A DNA stretch of 64,000 bases, from positions 186,001 through 250,000 of the forward strand of contig NZ_JAKGTH010000008.1 of the NCBI RefSeq assembly GCF_021568705.1, written 5' to 3'. Made by a program: the position numbers and the translations under genes. Source of the stretch: Gillisia lutea (GTDB lineage Bacteria > Bacteroidota > Bacteroidia > Flavobacteriales > Flavobacteriaceae). Below the pieces are notes generated by a model that did not search any database, was not told where the DNA came from, and saw nothing but the letters and a program-made list of their open reading frames with translations. Below are positions 45,001-53,562 of the stretch, piece after piece; the stretch's first letter is position 1, and each line of letters begins with the position of its first letter.

Positions 45001-46257
45001 ATGAAAAAGGAAAATGTAGATGTGCTCATAATTGGTGCCGGACCATCCGGAATTGTTTCGGCCTCATATCTTCATACTCAGGGAATAAAGGTGAAAGTAG
45101 TTGAAAAATCAGTATTTCCAAGGTTTAGTATTGGCGAAAGTCTCATTCCACAGTGCATGGATAACCTGGAAGAAGCTGGACTTTTGGATGCTATAAAGGA
45201 TTACGGATTTCAAAAAAAATTTGGAGCTCGATTTATTAAGGGTAAAGAAATAGGTGAGTTTGATTTTAGCGATAAATACGGAGCTGGTTGGGATTGGACC
45301 TGGCAGGTACCCAGAGCCGATTTTGACACGTTGCTTGCAAGAGAAGCCCAAAGAAAAGGGATAGATATTGAATTTGCAGCAGAGGTTGTAGATATCACAT
45401 TTACTTCTTCAAAATCTATCACCATAATAAAAAATAAACAGGGTGATTTTAAGAAAATTGGAGCCGATTTCATTATTGATGCCAGCGGATTTGGGAGAGT
45501 ACTTGCTCAAAAGCTCCAACTAGAAGCTAAACCGCAAATAGCAGCACACTCCTCAATTTTTACGCATATTGAAGAATCTAACCGGCCAACGGGTAAAGAA
45601 GGAACTCAAATAACTTTTGAGGTATTAGACACACAGGTGTGGTTTTGGTATATTCCTTTTTCTAATGGGGTTTCCAGTTTAGGTTTTGTCGCTCCAAATA
45701 AATGGTTCGACGAATTTGAAAAAGACCCTTCAAGCGCATTTAAAGGGATGCTGAATAAGCTTGATTATTACAAAAAAAGATTTGACAAAGAGAAAATATT
45801 ATTCCCTCCCGTTAAGGTTGAAAATATTTCAAAAAATGTTACCCAATTATTTGGGGATGGCTATGTGCTTACAGGAAATAGTGCTGAATTCTTAGACCCT
45901 GTTTTTTCATCTGGAGTTTCGTTTGCAACCTCTTCTGGATTGTTGGCAGCTAAACTTGTGCAAAAACAACTAAACGGATTGGCTGTAGATTGGCAAAAAG
46001 AATATGTAGATCACATTAAAAAAGGCGTTAACGTATTTTCTACATATGTAAAAGAATGGTATACAGGTAATTTACAAAAGATCATTTTTCACCCGAATCC
46101 AAACCCAGAGATCAAAAAACAGATATGTGCTGTTTTAGCGGGATATGTATGGGATGAATCTAACCCATTTGTAAAGAAACACGATCGAATTTTAAAAAAT
46201 GTTGTCAGACTCATCGATATGGAGTCTCCCGAAGTAAAAAAAAATAATTTATTTTAA
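45001..46257 (+). CDS. Flavin-dependent halogenase-like FAD oxidoreductase
   Basis: 418 residues. FAD-binding GxGxxG is at 12-17 (GAGPSG); RFSIGESLIP and FGDGYVLTGNSAEFLDPVFSSG are the family's second and third FAD blocks. The halogenase hallmark WxWxIP is intact as WFWYIP at 214-219, and Lys73 lies where tryptophan halogenases have their catalytic Lys. It is divergent from the ammonia-lyase with a shared 95-base promoter region, so chlorination of the phenolic ring of the pigment is the likely role; many flexirubins are chlorinated. Needs a separate flavin reductase. A hydroxylase function cannot be excluded. Confidence 0.85.
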   Translation: MKKENVDVLIIGAGPSGIVSASYLHTQGIKVKVVEKSVFPRFSIGESLIPQCMDNLEEAGLLDAIKDYGFQKKFGARFIKGKEIGEFDFSDKYGAGWDWTWQVPRADFDTLLAREAQRKGIDIEFAAEVVDITFTSSKSITIIKNKQGDFKKIGADFIIDASGFGRVLAQKLQLEAKPQIAAHSSIFTHIEESNRPTGKEGTQITFEVLDTQVWFWYIPFSNGVSSLGFVAPNKWFDEFEKDPSSAFKGMLNKLDYYKKRFDKEKILFPPVKVENISKNVTQLFGDGYVLTGNSAEFLDPVFSSGVSFATSSGLLAAKLVQKQLNGLAVDWQKEYVDHIKKGVNVFSTYVKEWYTGNLQKIIFHPNPNPEIKKQICAVLAGYVWDESNPFVKKHDRILKNVVRLIDMESPEVKKNNLF

Positions 46258-46329
46258 AAGTTAAATTTCTGATGTCAAAGCTTTTAGTTTTTGTTGAATA
46301 CTTTTATCTTTAAAAAGTGAATAAAACAC

Positions 46330-46360
46330 TTGCATGGTATGTAGGTAAAACATACATTTG
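46330..46360 (+). promoter_or_regulatory. Promoter of the tRNA-Ser/tRNA-Pro operon
   Basis: TTG at 46330-46332 and TACATTTG at 46353-46360 separated by 20 bases, a good Bacteroidota sigma-A promoter. The start of the transcript (GCAACCGCAAAA) is shared with the tRNA-Arg promoter at 49621. Confidence 0.75.
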
Positions 46361-46398
46361 CAACCGCAAAATTACTTGCACAAGTTCATAATATTAAC

Positions 46399-46483
46399 GG
46401 AGAGTTGCCAGAGTGGTTAATGGAGCAGTTTGCTAAACTGTCGACGAGCAATTGTCGCATGAGTTCGAATCTCATACTCTCCG
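46399..46483 (+). tRNA. tRNA-Ser (anticodon GCT)
   Basis: Acceptor stem GGAGAGT pairs with ACTCTCC, discriminator G. Anticodon loop TTGCTAA with GCT; anticodon stem GCAGT/ACTGT; a class II variable arm (CGACGAGCAATTGTCG); T-loop TTCGAAT. CCA is not encoded. Reads AGC/AGU codons. Confidence 0.96.
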
Positions 46484-46493
46484 CTACATGTTT

Positions 46494-46568
46494 CGGGGTG
46501 TAGCGTAGCCCGGTTATCGCGCCTGCTTTGGGAGCAGGAGGCCGCAGGTTCGAATCCTGCCACCCCGA
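46494..46568 (+). tRNA. tRNA-Pro (anticodon TGG)
   Basis: Acceptor stem CGGGGTG pairs with CACCCCG, discriminator A. Anticodon loop TTTGGGA with TGG; stem CCTGC/GCAGG; T-arm CAGGTTCGAATCCTG. CCA is not encoded. It follows tRNA-Ser by ten bases. Confidence 0.96.
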
Positions 46569-46586
46569 CTATTGAACTTAAATTTT

Positions 46587-46618
46587 AAAAGTCCTGAACA
46601 AATGTTCAGGACTTTTTT
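46587..46618 (+). terminator. Rho-independent terminator after the tRNA operon
   Basis: A long stem (AAAAGTCCTGAACA / TGTTCAGGACTTTT) with a minimal loop and a T-run, 18 bases after tRNA-Pro. Confidence 0.9.
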
Positions 46619-46703
46619 GTTTTAAATAAGATTTGGTTAATAATTTAATAAGTCTTCAATTTAAAAAAAACTGTATCTTCATTCCCCACAAATACCTTCG
46701 GTT

Positions 46704-47180
46704 ATGTTGCGAATGAAATCTGTTGTCCTCTACCTCTTATTTTGTATAGTCTTCTTTAGCTGCAATAAAGAAAAACATTCCGTAAAAACCAGTCCCAACA
46801 GCTTGCAGCAGGAAAATAGCATTGGCCTCCCCCCTGCTGAGGAACCTGTAATTATCACCAAAGCTTATTGCTTTTTTAATGAGACTTCGGTAGCAAATGA
46901 GCCGGGAAAAAAAGATATACTAGAATTAAGGTTAGAAATATCTGAAAACATCGTAGAAGGATATTATAATTGGCTGCCAACTTACAAAGATCAGCGTAAA
47001 GGAAGTATTCAGGGAATTTTGAATGATACCATTATTACCGGTAAATATATTTTTGTGCAAGAAGGATTGACTGATACCGCTAAAGTGAAAATAATTCTAC
47101 GGGAAAAAGAAGCCGTTATTTCAAGCCCCATCAAACAACTGGGAATAGATGCTGTAATTATCAGAACCGATTGCAGGTAG
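46704..47180 (+). CDS. Small lipoprotein of unknown function
   Basis: 158 residues. The N-terminus has a hydrophobic signal and lipobox VFFSC (Cys20), so a lipid-anchored envelope protein. The mature part has strand-rich stretches (ILELRLEISENIVEGYYNWLP, GSIQGILNDTIITGKYIFVQEG) suggesting a small beta-sandwich. Related hypothetical lipoproteins occur in Flavobacteriia, but I cannot name a function. It precedes the GMC oxidoreductase by 45 bases in the same direction. Confidence 0.72.
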   Translation: MLRMKSVVLYLLFCIVFFSCNKEKHSVKTSPNSLQQENSIGLPPAEEPVIITKAYCFFNETSVANEPGKKDILELRLEISENIVEGYYNWLPTYKDQRKGSIQGILNDTIITGKYIFVQEGLTDTAKVKIILREKEAVISSPIKQLGIDAVIIRTDCR

Positions 47181-47225
47181 TATTATATTAATTAAAACTT
47201 CAATAGCATAAAAGCATTTGCCCAT

Positions 47226-48794
47226 ATGCAGTATGATTTCGATTTTATAATTATAGGTAGTGGCTTTGGCGGCTCTGTTAGTGCATTAAGACTTTCGGAA
47301 AAAGGTTATAAAGTCCTCGTAATTGAAAAAGGAAAGTGGTTTAAAGATTCTGATTTCCCTAAGACCAATTGGAATCTTAGAAAATGGTTATGGCTTCCAG
47401 CGTTACGTTTTTTTGGCATCATGAAACTGAGTATCTTCAGACATATAGCAGTTATTTCCGGCACCGGAGTTGGAGGTGGTTCTCTTGTATATGCGAATAC
47501 GCTTCCAATTCCTAAAACCTCTTTCTACACTACCGGAAGCTGGGCACATTTAAAAGATTGGGAAAGTAACCTTAAACCCTATTACGCTAGAGCTCTAAAA
47601 ATGTTGGGAGCAGTTACTAATCCTAAGCTTTTTGATGCAGATCTCGCCCTTCAGCAACTTTCCAAAGAAATTGATAGAGAAGATTACTTTGAACAACCAA
47701 AAGTAGCTGTATTCTTTGGTAAAAAGGGAGAAACTGTAACCGACCCATATTTTGAAGGAAAAGGCCCTGATAGATCGGGCTGCATTTTTTGTGGAGGTTG
47801 CATGACCGGATGCAGACATAATGCTAAAAATACCCTGGATAAAAACTACCTGCACCTTGCCCAGCAACTTGGCGCTGTAATATTAGCTGAAACTCTGGCT
47901 GTAGATGTATTGCCTATTTCTAATGCTAAAGGAAGCAATGGGTATCGCATTCGTACAAAATCCAGTACTCACATCTTTTCAAAAGAGAAATCATTTAACA
48001 CCAAAGGAGTAATATTTTCAGGAGGGGTATTAGGGACTGTAAAATTGCTTCTTAAGCTGAAAAAGCGAAGTCTTCCAAAGCTTTCAGAAAAATTAGGCCA
48101 TGATATACGCACTAATAATGAAACCCTTATAAGTGTATCTAGTTTAAAAAAAGATATAGATACCTCGCAAGGTGTAGCCATTGGCAGCATCTTACATACC
48201 GATGAAAATAGCCATCTAGAAGTGGTACGTTACTCTAAAGGTTCCGGTTTCTGGAAGCTACTACACCTTCCCTTATCTAGCGGAAAAAATATTTTAAGCC
48301 GATTTAGTAAGATGTTAGTGCAAATAATAAAAGCGCCAATAGCATATTTAAGAATTTACGTTTTCCAAAGCTGGTCAAGAAAAACAACGGTATTGCTGTT
48401 TATGCAATCTATAGATAGCACTCTAAATTTTAAAAGAAGTAGATTGGGTACTCTTAGAACTAAGAAAGGAAAAGGCAAAAAACCCACTTCGGACATTCCC
48501 GAGTCTTTAGCAATTACCAAAAAATTAGGTAAAATAGTAAATGGAAAAGCCACTTCTTTTGCTTTGGAAAGCTTAACTGGAATTCCAACTACGGCTCACA
48601 TTTTAGGGGGAGCCGTCATGGGAAAAGATGAAAATGAAGGAGTCATCAATAAAAACAATGAGGTATTTAATTATAAAAACATGTATATTATAGATGGTTC
48701 GATGATATCGGCGAATCCAGGAGTGAATCCATCGCTTTCAATAACCGCAATTGCCGAACATGCTATGGACCAAATTCCGAATAAAACAGAATAA
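47226..48794 (+). CDS. GMC-family oxidoreductase, cholesterol-oxidase-like
   Basis: 522 residues with an N-terminal FAD-binding site (FIIIGSGFGGSVSALRLSEKG), VISGTGVGGGSLVYANTLP (second GMC signature area) and C-terminal HILGGAVMGKDENEGV and NPGVNPSLSITAIAEHAM, the conserved His and Asn region. A four-cysteine segment (GCIFCGGCMTGCRHNAKNT) is also present, as in cholesterol-oxidase-like members. It oxidises an alcohol group of a lipid or sterol-like molecule; the substrate is unknown. No signal peptide is obvious. deoC follows after 27 bases. Confidence 0.86.
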   Translation: MQYDFDFIIIGSGFGGSVSALRLSEKGYKVLVIEKGKWFKDSDFPKTNWNLRKWLWLPALRFFGIMKLSIFRHIAVISGTGVGGGSLVYANTLPIPKTSFYTTGSWAHLKDWESNLKPYYARALKMLGAVTNPKLFDADLALQQLSKEIDREDYFEQPKVAVFFGKKGETVTDPYFEGKGPDRSGCIFCGGCMTGCRHNAKNTLDKNYLHLAQQLGAVILAETLAVDVLPISNAKGSNGYRIRTKSSTHIFSKEKSFNTKGVIFSGGVLGTVKLLLKLKKRSLPKLSEKLGHDIRTNNETLISVSSLKKDIDTSQGVAIGSILHTDENSHLEVVRYSKGSGFWKLLHLPLSSGKNILSRFSKMLVQIIKAPIAYLRIYVFQSWSRKTTVLLFMQSIDSTLNFKRSRLGTLRTKKGKGKKPTSDIPESLAITKKLGKIVNGKATSFALESLTGIPTTAHILGGAVMGKDENEGVINKNNEVFNYKNMYIIDGSMISANPGVNPSLSITAIAEHAMDQIPNKTE

Positions 48795-48821
48795 AGAATA
48801 ACCTAATATCTAAACGAACTA

Positions 48822-49475
48822 ATGGAGTTAAATAAATATATAGATCATACCCTGCTTAAGCCTACGGCGACTATAAATGATATTGAAGAACTTTGCAAAG
48901 AGGCGAAAACCTATAGTTTTTATGCTGTTTGCGTGAATGGATGTTATGTAAATGTTGCGAGAGAAGCATTAAAAGATTCCAATATAAAAATTGCAGCAGT
49001 TATAGGTTTTCCTCTCGGAGCTATGAGTACAAATGCTAAAATTGAAGAAGCCAAACAATGTATAAATGATGGCGCCCATGAAATTGACATGGTGATAAAT
49101 ATTGGTTTTCTTAAATCTGGAGAGATTGACAGGATGCGTGAGGAAATCGCTGCCATTAAAAAAGCCATAGGAAGCCGTGTTTTAAAGGTTATTATTGAAA
49201 CGTGTTATCTTACCACAGAAGAGAAAATACTGGCCTGTAAGGCAGCAATGGATGGCAAGGCAGATTTTGTAAAGACAGCTACAGGGTTTGGAACCGGTGG
49301 AGCAACTCTGGAAGATGTAAGGTTAATGAAGCATCAAGTTGGAGATCGATTACAGATTAAAGCCAGCGGGGGAATAAAGACGTTACACCAAGCCAAAGAA
49401 TATTTAGATTTGGGTGTTACAAGATTAGGAACCAGCTCTGGCATACAACTTATGGAGAGCAATAGATCCTCGTAA
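48822..49475 (+). CDS. deoC: Deoxyribose-phosphate aldolase
   Basis: 217-residue class I aldolase that splits 2-deoxyribose 5-phosphate to acetaldehyde and glyceraldehyde 3-phosphate. It has YIDHTLLKPTAT, EIDMVINIGFLKSG (Asp89), FVKTATGFGTGGAT (Schiff-base Lys151) and LQIKASGGIKT (second Lys). Normal length for the short DeoC form. It is last in a short plus-strand group. Confidence 0.95.
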   Translation: MELNKYIDHTLLKPTATINDIEELCKEAKTYSFYAVCVNGCYVNVAREALKDSNIKIAAVIGFPLGAMSTNAKIEEAKQCINDGAHEIDMVINIGFLKSGEIDRMREEIAAIKKAIGSRVLKVIIETCYLTTEEKILACKAAMDGKADFVKTATGFGTGGATLEDVRLMKHQVGDRLQIKASGGIKTLHQAKEYLDLGVTRLGTSSGIQLMESNRSS

Positions 49476-49620
49476 TGCAAACACCTAATAAATTCTCAAA
49501 AAATGATTAGACATATCTCCTTTGAAAAAAGTTGAAAAAAAAAATAAAATCAATAACTACTGAATTTTAAGCACTTAGCTTTTATCATGAAAAAAATATT
49601 AAAATTCAGCCATAAAAAGC

Positions 49621-49650
49621 TTGTTTTAATGTTAAAGAGATGTATATTTG
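49621..49650 (+). promoter_or_regulatory. Promoter of tRNA-Arg
   Basis: TTG at 49621-49623 and TATATTTG at 49643-49650 with a 19-base spacer, followed by the same GCAACCGCAAAA leader as the tRNA-Ser operon. The rest of the gap from deoC (49476-49620) is AT-rich and shows nothing else. Confidence 0.78.
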
Positions 49651-49663
49651 CAACCGCAAAAAC

Positions 49664-49737
<74 letters not shown>

Positions 49738-49740
49738 CTG

Positions 49741-49777
49741 AAACCCTTTGAAACGATTGTTTTGAAGGGTTTTCTGT
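49741..49777 (+). terminator. Rho-independent terminator after tRNA-Arg
   Basis: AAACCCTTTGAAAC / GTTTTGAAGGGTTT form a 14-bp stem with loop GATT followed by T-rich sequence. Confidence 0.88.
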
Positions 49778-49819
49778 TTTATACCCTTTACCAATTAATT
49801 GGATAAGTATTCAATTTTA

Positions 49820-50254
49820 CTAAACTGTTTTATATTGTATAAATGGCCGTACTTCTCTTAGATCGAGTAATTCTTGTATTTGTTCCTTTTTTAAGGGCTT
49901 AATGTAGTAGCCAATAATCTGGTCATATTTCTTAGCCTTATTAAAATCTTCCTGAAATAAGGAAGAAGTGACCATTACTACAAAAATATTTTTTGAATAT
50001 GTATGTACTTGGCTAAGTTCTAAAAACTCCCACCCGTCCATTACAGGCATATTTATATCCAGAAGCACCAACACTTTGCGGTTACTATCCATTTCTTTAT
50101 TTAAGTAATTGATAGCTTCTAATCCATTTTCAAAGGTTTTCAAGTCGTTAGAAACAATTTTTCCAAAGCTAAACTTATGGATCTTGGAAACTATTGGATC
50201 ATCTTCAACAATTATAACATCTAAATTTTCAGTTGCTTGTAAATTATATGCCAA
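49820..50254 (-). CDS. Single-domain response regulator
   Basis: 144-residue receiver domain without output domain: acidic pair in IIVEDDP, phosphoacceptor Asp66 in LLDINMPVMDG, VTSS and the conserved Lys in YYIKPL. The first possible start is TTG at 50252-50254, which overlaps the end of the PAS-sensor gene by 11 bases, so the two are coupled. It probably relays a signal from the sensor to another protein. Confidence 0.9.
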   Translation of the reverse strand: MAYNLQATENLDVIIVEDDPIVSKIHKFSFGKIVSNDLKTFENGLEAINYLNKEMDSNRKVLVLLDINMPVMDGWEFLELSQVHTYSKNIFVVMVTSSLFQEDFNKAKKYDQIIGYYIKPLKKEQIQELLDLREVRPFIQYKTV

Positions 50255-52970
50255 TTTCTTCTGCTTTATTAATTATATTGATCACTATTTTATCAAGTTC
50301 GTCTGCTGCATCATTTATAAGATTAAGAAGCTCCTCCCTGCTCCACTCTTCATAAGACTCTTCTTCCAATAGCATTAACAGGCTTTTTAACCGTGTTAGG
50401 GGTCCCCTAACTACATGGGCTTGATCCCAGGCTACTTGTTTTAAAACTTTGTTCTGTTTGTTTATTTCTTTTATAAGACGGCGAGATTCGGTTACATCCA
50501 GCACAGCACCTATCATACGTATTGCTTTCCCTGTACTGTCTCTCACAATATAACCACGATCTATTAAAAATGCTACCTCACCATTCGATTTAATTAGTCT
50601 ATACTCTTCCTTCCATTTCCTCAATTTCTTATTATCTATGGCTGCTTTCAATGATTTAATCACCTGATCTCTATCTTCATCCATTATCTTAGAAAGCCAT
50701 AAATCATTTATTGATGATGTTTTAGTCAACTCGTAGCCATACAATTTTTTAGATGATTTACTTCGTACAATATGGTCGTTGAGGAGATCCCAATCCCATA
50801 TCATCTCCTGTGTGGCTTTCACAGCATACCTAAACCTTTTATTGGCCAGCCTTAATGCATTCTTTTTATCAACTATTTCAGAAATATCACTGGTGGCGCC
50901 TATTAAGCGAGTGGCCTTTCCTTGAAGATCCCTCAAGATATATGCACGGTCAATTAAATGGGCATACGAGCCATCTGCTCTTCTAAATCTATATTTGGTT
51001 TTTATCAAGTTCTTACCCGGATCTTCCAAGGTTTCTTTAAGCTGAACACTTAATGCTTCCAGTTCTTCAGGATGCACGTGGTTTCTCCAGAATTCTCGCT
51101 TATCTATTTCCTCGGGAGTATGTCCAAATAGCTTTTCATTTCCATTGTAAAACCTAACAGCTTCATCATTTTCAAGATTCCAGTCATACATAAGGTTATC
51201 GGTGGCGTACGCTGCCAACCTGTAGCGTTCATTCAACTCCTTAATTTCACGGTTACGCTCAATAATTTCGGTAACCTCTTTAGAATTAGCTACAATCCCA
51301 TTCACATTAGGGTCGTTTATTAAATTTGTTAAAGTGGTTTCTATCCAGCGCCATTTACCAAAACCATCTTTAAATCTAAAGGGTTCAATATGGACCTTTT
51401 GCTTGTAACTAATTTTAGAGTACTCAATAAATGTACGCTCTTGATCTTCCGGATACACGAACTTCATAAAATTATTACCTAACAGTTCTTTCTCTGGAAT
51501 CCCCAAAATAGATGCATGGGTATCACTTACAAATGTTAAGACTCCACTTAACTCAAGAATACTTATAAAATCGGATCCTTCCTGAACGAGCGTTTTAAAC
51601 TTTTTCACACTTCTAATAAGCTCTTCCTCCTGTTTTTTAATGGTGATTTCAGCGAGCTTTTTTTCTACGAAAGTGGTTATATTCTGTGCTAAGTTTTTAA
51701 GAAAAGTTTTTTCGTCCTCCGTCCATTTTCGCTCTTTTGTACAGTCGTCAAAACCGATATATCCATAGATCTGATCATTTAAAAAAATGGGAATTATTAA
51801 GATCGATTTTACATTTTGATTTGTAAAAATATTCTTGAGCTTTCCATCTGGCAGTTCGCTGGTAATTGCAGTATATTCTTCTCCAGGTATTAATTCTCCC
51901 AGTATTTCCCGCATTTCATCCAATGAAAGACTTTGTATGGTAGGAAAATTATTATTTAAAAAACTTCCCTCGTCTGACCATTCAACGATTTTATTAATTA
52001 AAATTTCACCTGATTGTGTTTCCAGACGGTGACCAAAATAATACATTCTATCTGCCTGAACTGTTTTAGCAATTTGAGGGAATATATCCTGTAAAATTTC
52101 AGAATTAAGATCATGGTCTACTAAGAAGCGTAGAATTGCACCATTAAACTTTAAATAATTGCTCTTCTCTATAATCACTTTTTCTGAATTTCTTAAACTG
52201 GTAAGATCCCGAGCAATTCCATATACCCCGGTAATTTCTCCCTGTACCCTAATTGGAACAATTGAAATTTCTAAAACCATCACTCTGCCTTTGGCAGAAA
52301 TGAAATCGGCTTCAAATATCTGATTTTCACCAGACAGTGCTTTTTCGAAATAAGATAGTATCTGATCTTTATAATAGGGAGTACAAAAAGGAAGGAAATC
52401 CATATTTAACAACTCCTCTTCGGGAGTTTGTGTAATATTCGCCAAGCCTTCATTTACACTTAAAAACCTGCCGTTCTTATCTAAAGAATAAAGCCCATTA
52501 GGATTAGATTCTACAAAGTGTTTTCGTTCATTTAAATTCTCATCGAGTTGGGTTTGCATTCTAAGTCTTTCTCTTTCCTTTAGAACCTCCACCGTTTTAT
52601 CATGATAAAAAATAATGATCTCTTCTACGGGACTTCCGAAGGCTACAAATTCTACTTCCCAATATTTTTCATTTATCTGATTTAATGAGGAATCTAAGGG
52701 GTCGTATCTTATTATAAATTTTTCTGGTTTTACACCAGACTCTACAATTTGAGTTAGCTCATCGTGAACACGCTTCCAATTGGTTTCAATATAATTTGCA
52801 TCGTCTTTTATAATACTAGGTATCGTCTTGTCTACAATGGCTTCAATATCCTTCTGAGTTACTTGACAATAAGCAGTATTAGCATCTTTTATTATGAAAA
52901 CACCATTTTTGGGCTCTACCAGCAAACAGGGCATTGGTAAGTTCCTAAAAATTGAATGATCTTTTATCAT
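50244..52970 (-). CDS. Multi-PAS/GAF sensor with a His-kinase H-box but no ATPase domain
   Basis: 908 residues. Order: PAS (about 10-130), PAS (150-265, ESNPNGLYSLDKNGRFLSVN), GAF (285-435, ILIIPIFLNDQIYGYIGFDD), then three PAS/PAC units (455-570, 585-705, 715-830). The C-terminal 60 residues are a coiled coil with QAHVVRGPLTRLKSLL, an H-box-like segment (His852), and the protein then ends: no N, G1 or G2 boxes of an ATPase domain. No membrane helix, so cytoplasmic. The next gene is the receiver protein. Short sensors of this type occur in Flavobacteriia; phosphate must come from elsewhere. Confidence 0.87.
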   Translation of the reverse strand: MIKDHSIFRNLPMPCLLVEPKNGVFIIKDANTAYCQVTQKDIEAIVDKTIPSIIKDDANYIETNWKRVHDELTQIVESGVKPEKFIIRYDPLDSSLNQINEKYWEVEFVAFGSPVEEIIIFYHDKTVEVLKERERLRMQTQLDENLNERKHFVESNPNGLYSLDKNGRFLSVNEGLANITQTPEEELLNMDFLPFCTPYYKDQILSYFEKALSGENQIFEADFISAKGRVMVLEISIVPIRVQGEITGVYGIARDLTSLRNSEKVIIEKSNYLKFNGAILRFLVDHDLNSEILQDIFPQIAKTVQADRMYYFGHRLETQSGEILINKIVEWSDEGSFLNNNFPTIQSLSLDEMREILGELIPGEEYTAITSELPDGKLKNIFTNQNVKSILIIPIFLNDQIYGYIGFDDCTKERKWTEDEKTFLKNLAQNITTFVEKKLAEITIKKQEEELIRSVKKFKTLVQEGSDFISILELSGVLTFVSDTHASILGIPEKELLGNNFMKFVYPEDQERTFIEYSKISYKQKVHIEPFRFKDGFGKWRWIETTLTNLINDPNVNGIVANSKEVTEIIERNREIKELNERYRLAAYATDNLMYDWNLENDEAVRFYNGNEKLFGHTPEEIDKREFWRNHVHPEELEALSVQLKETLEDPGKNLIKTKYRFRRADGSYAHLIDRAYILRDLQGKATRLIGATSDISEIVDKKNALRLANKRFRYAVKATQEMIWDWDLLNDHIVRSKSSKKLYGYELTKTSSINDLWLSKIMDEDRDQVIKSLKAAIDNKKLRKWKEEYRLIKSNGEVAFLIDRGYIVRDSTGKAIRMIGAVLDVTESRRLIKEINKQNKVLKQVAWDQAHVVRGPLTRLKSLLMLLEEESYEEWSREELLNLINDAADELDKIVINIINKAEEIGI

Positions 52971-53197
52971 ATAATTTACTTTGTATCAATATTTTAACTC
53001 CAAAAGGCTATATTCCAGGAACAGTTGGATTTTTACATTTATAAAATTTAAGGTGTGTCATTATTAATATATAGATATCACACAAATTAATAAATTAAAT
53101 TAAGCTATTTATCCAATTTTTAACAATTTTCATTGAAAAAATTAGAACTTTCCTAATATAAGTTGCCATAACCAACAATATCTCAATTCTTAAAATA

Positions 53198-53224
53198 AGG
53201 AAAATATGGTTCTTGACTTTTCCT
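53198..53224. repeat. Inverted repeat upstream of the DUF1704 operon
   Basis: AGGAAAA and TTTTCCT pair perfectly over 7 bases around a 13-base loop. Confidence 0.4.
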
Positions 53225-53313
53225 ATAGTTTCAGTTTTACAATTCCTACATAAAATATAGAGCTGTATCTTCCAGTTAATACTCGCAGCACCTTCCTAAA
53301 GCTTCTTTTATAA

Positions 53314-53356
53314 AGGAGATTTTTTAATTAAAATCTCCTAGCTTACCAAAAAGCTA
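53314..53356 (+). terminator. Tandem hairpins with a T-run, terminator- or attenuator-like
   Basis: AGGAGATTTT / AAAATCTCCT (10 bp, six-base loop) is followed at once by TAGCTT / AAGCTA (6 bp) and then AGTTTTTC. It points in the plus direction, yet no plus-strand gene lies upstream. It may end a small RNA or act as a leader attenuator of the downstream operon. Confidence 0.4.
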
Positions 53357-53562
53357 AGTTTTTCTAGTTATCCTAAAAATATCCCAAAAGACTTTAAATG
53401 AGTATCTGGCATCATCAATATTTATAAATTTATAAGAGTTGTTGAATATCAAAACATTTTTGCTCTTTATTTTATTTAGATATACTGTTCTGATATTTAG
53501 TGTTTTAAAATTAAAAAAACGATTTCATCTTAAATTATTTCTTCTGAAAAAAATAAACATAA

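Larger units (their letters stand above)
52971..53562. other. 592-base non-coding region with three inverted repeats
   Basis: Divergent gap between the sensor gene and the DUF1704 gene, AT-rich. No convincing gene or tRNA is seen. It holds inverted repeats at 53198-53224, 53314-53339 and 53339-53356. No exact TAnnTTTG element was found before either gene. Confidence 0.6.
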
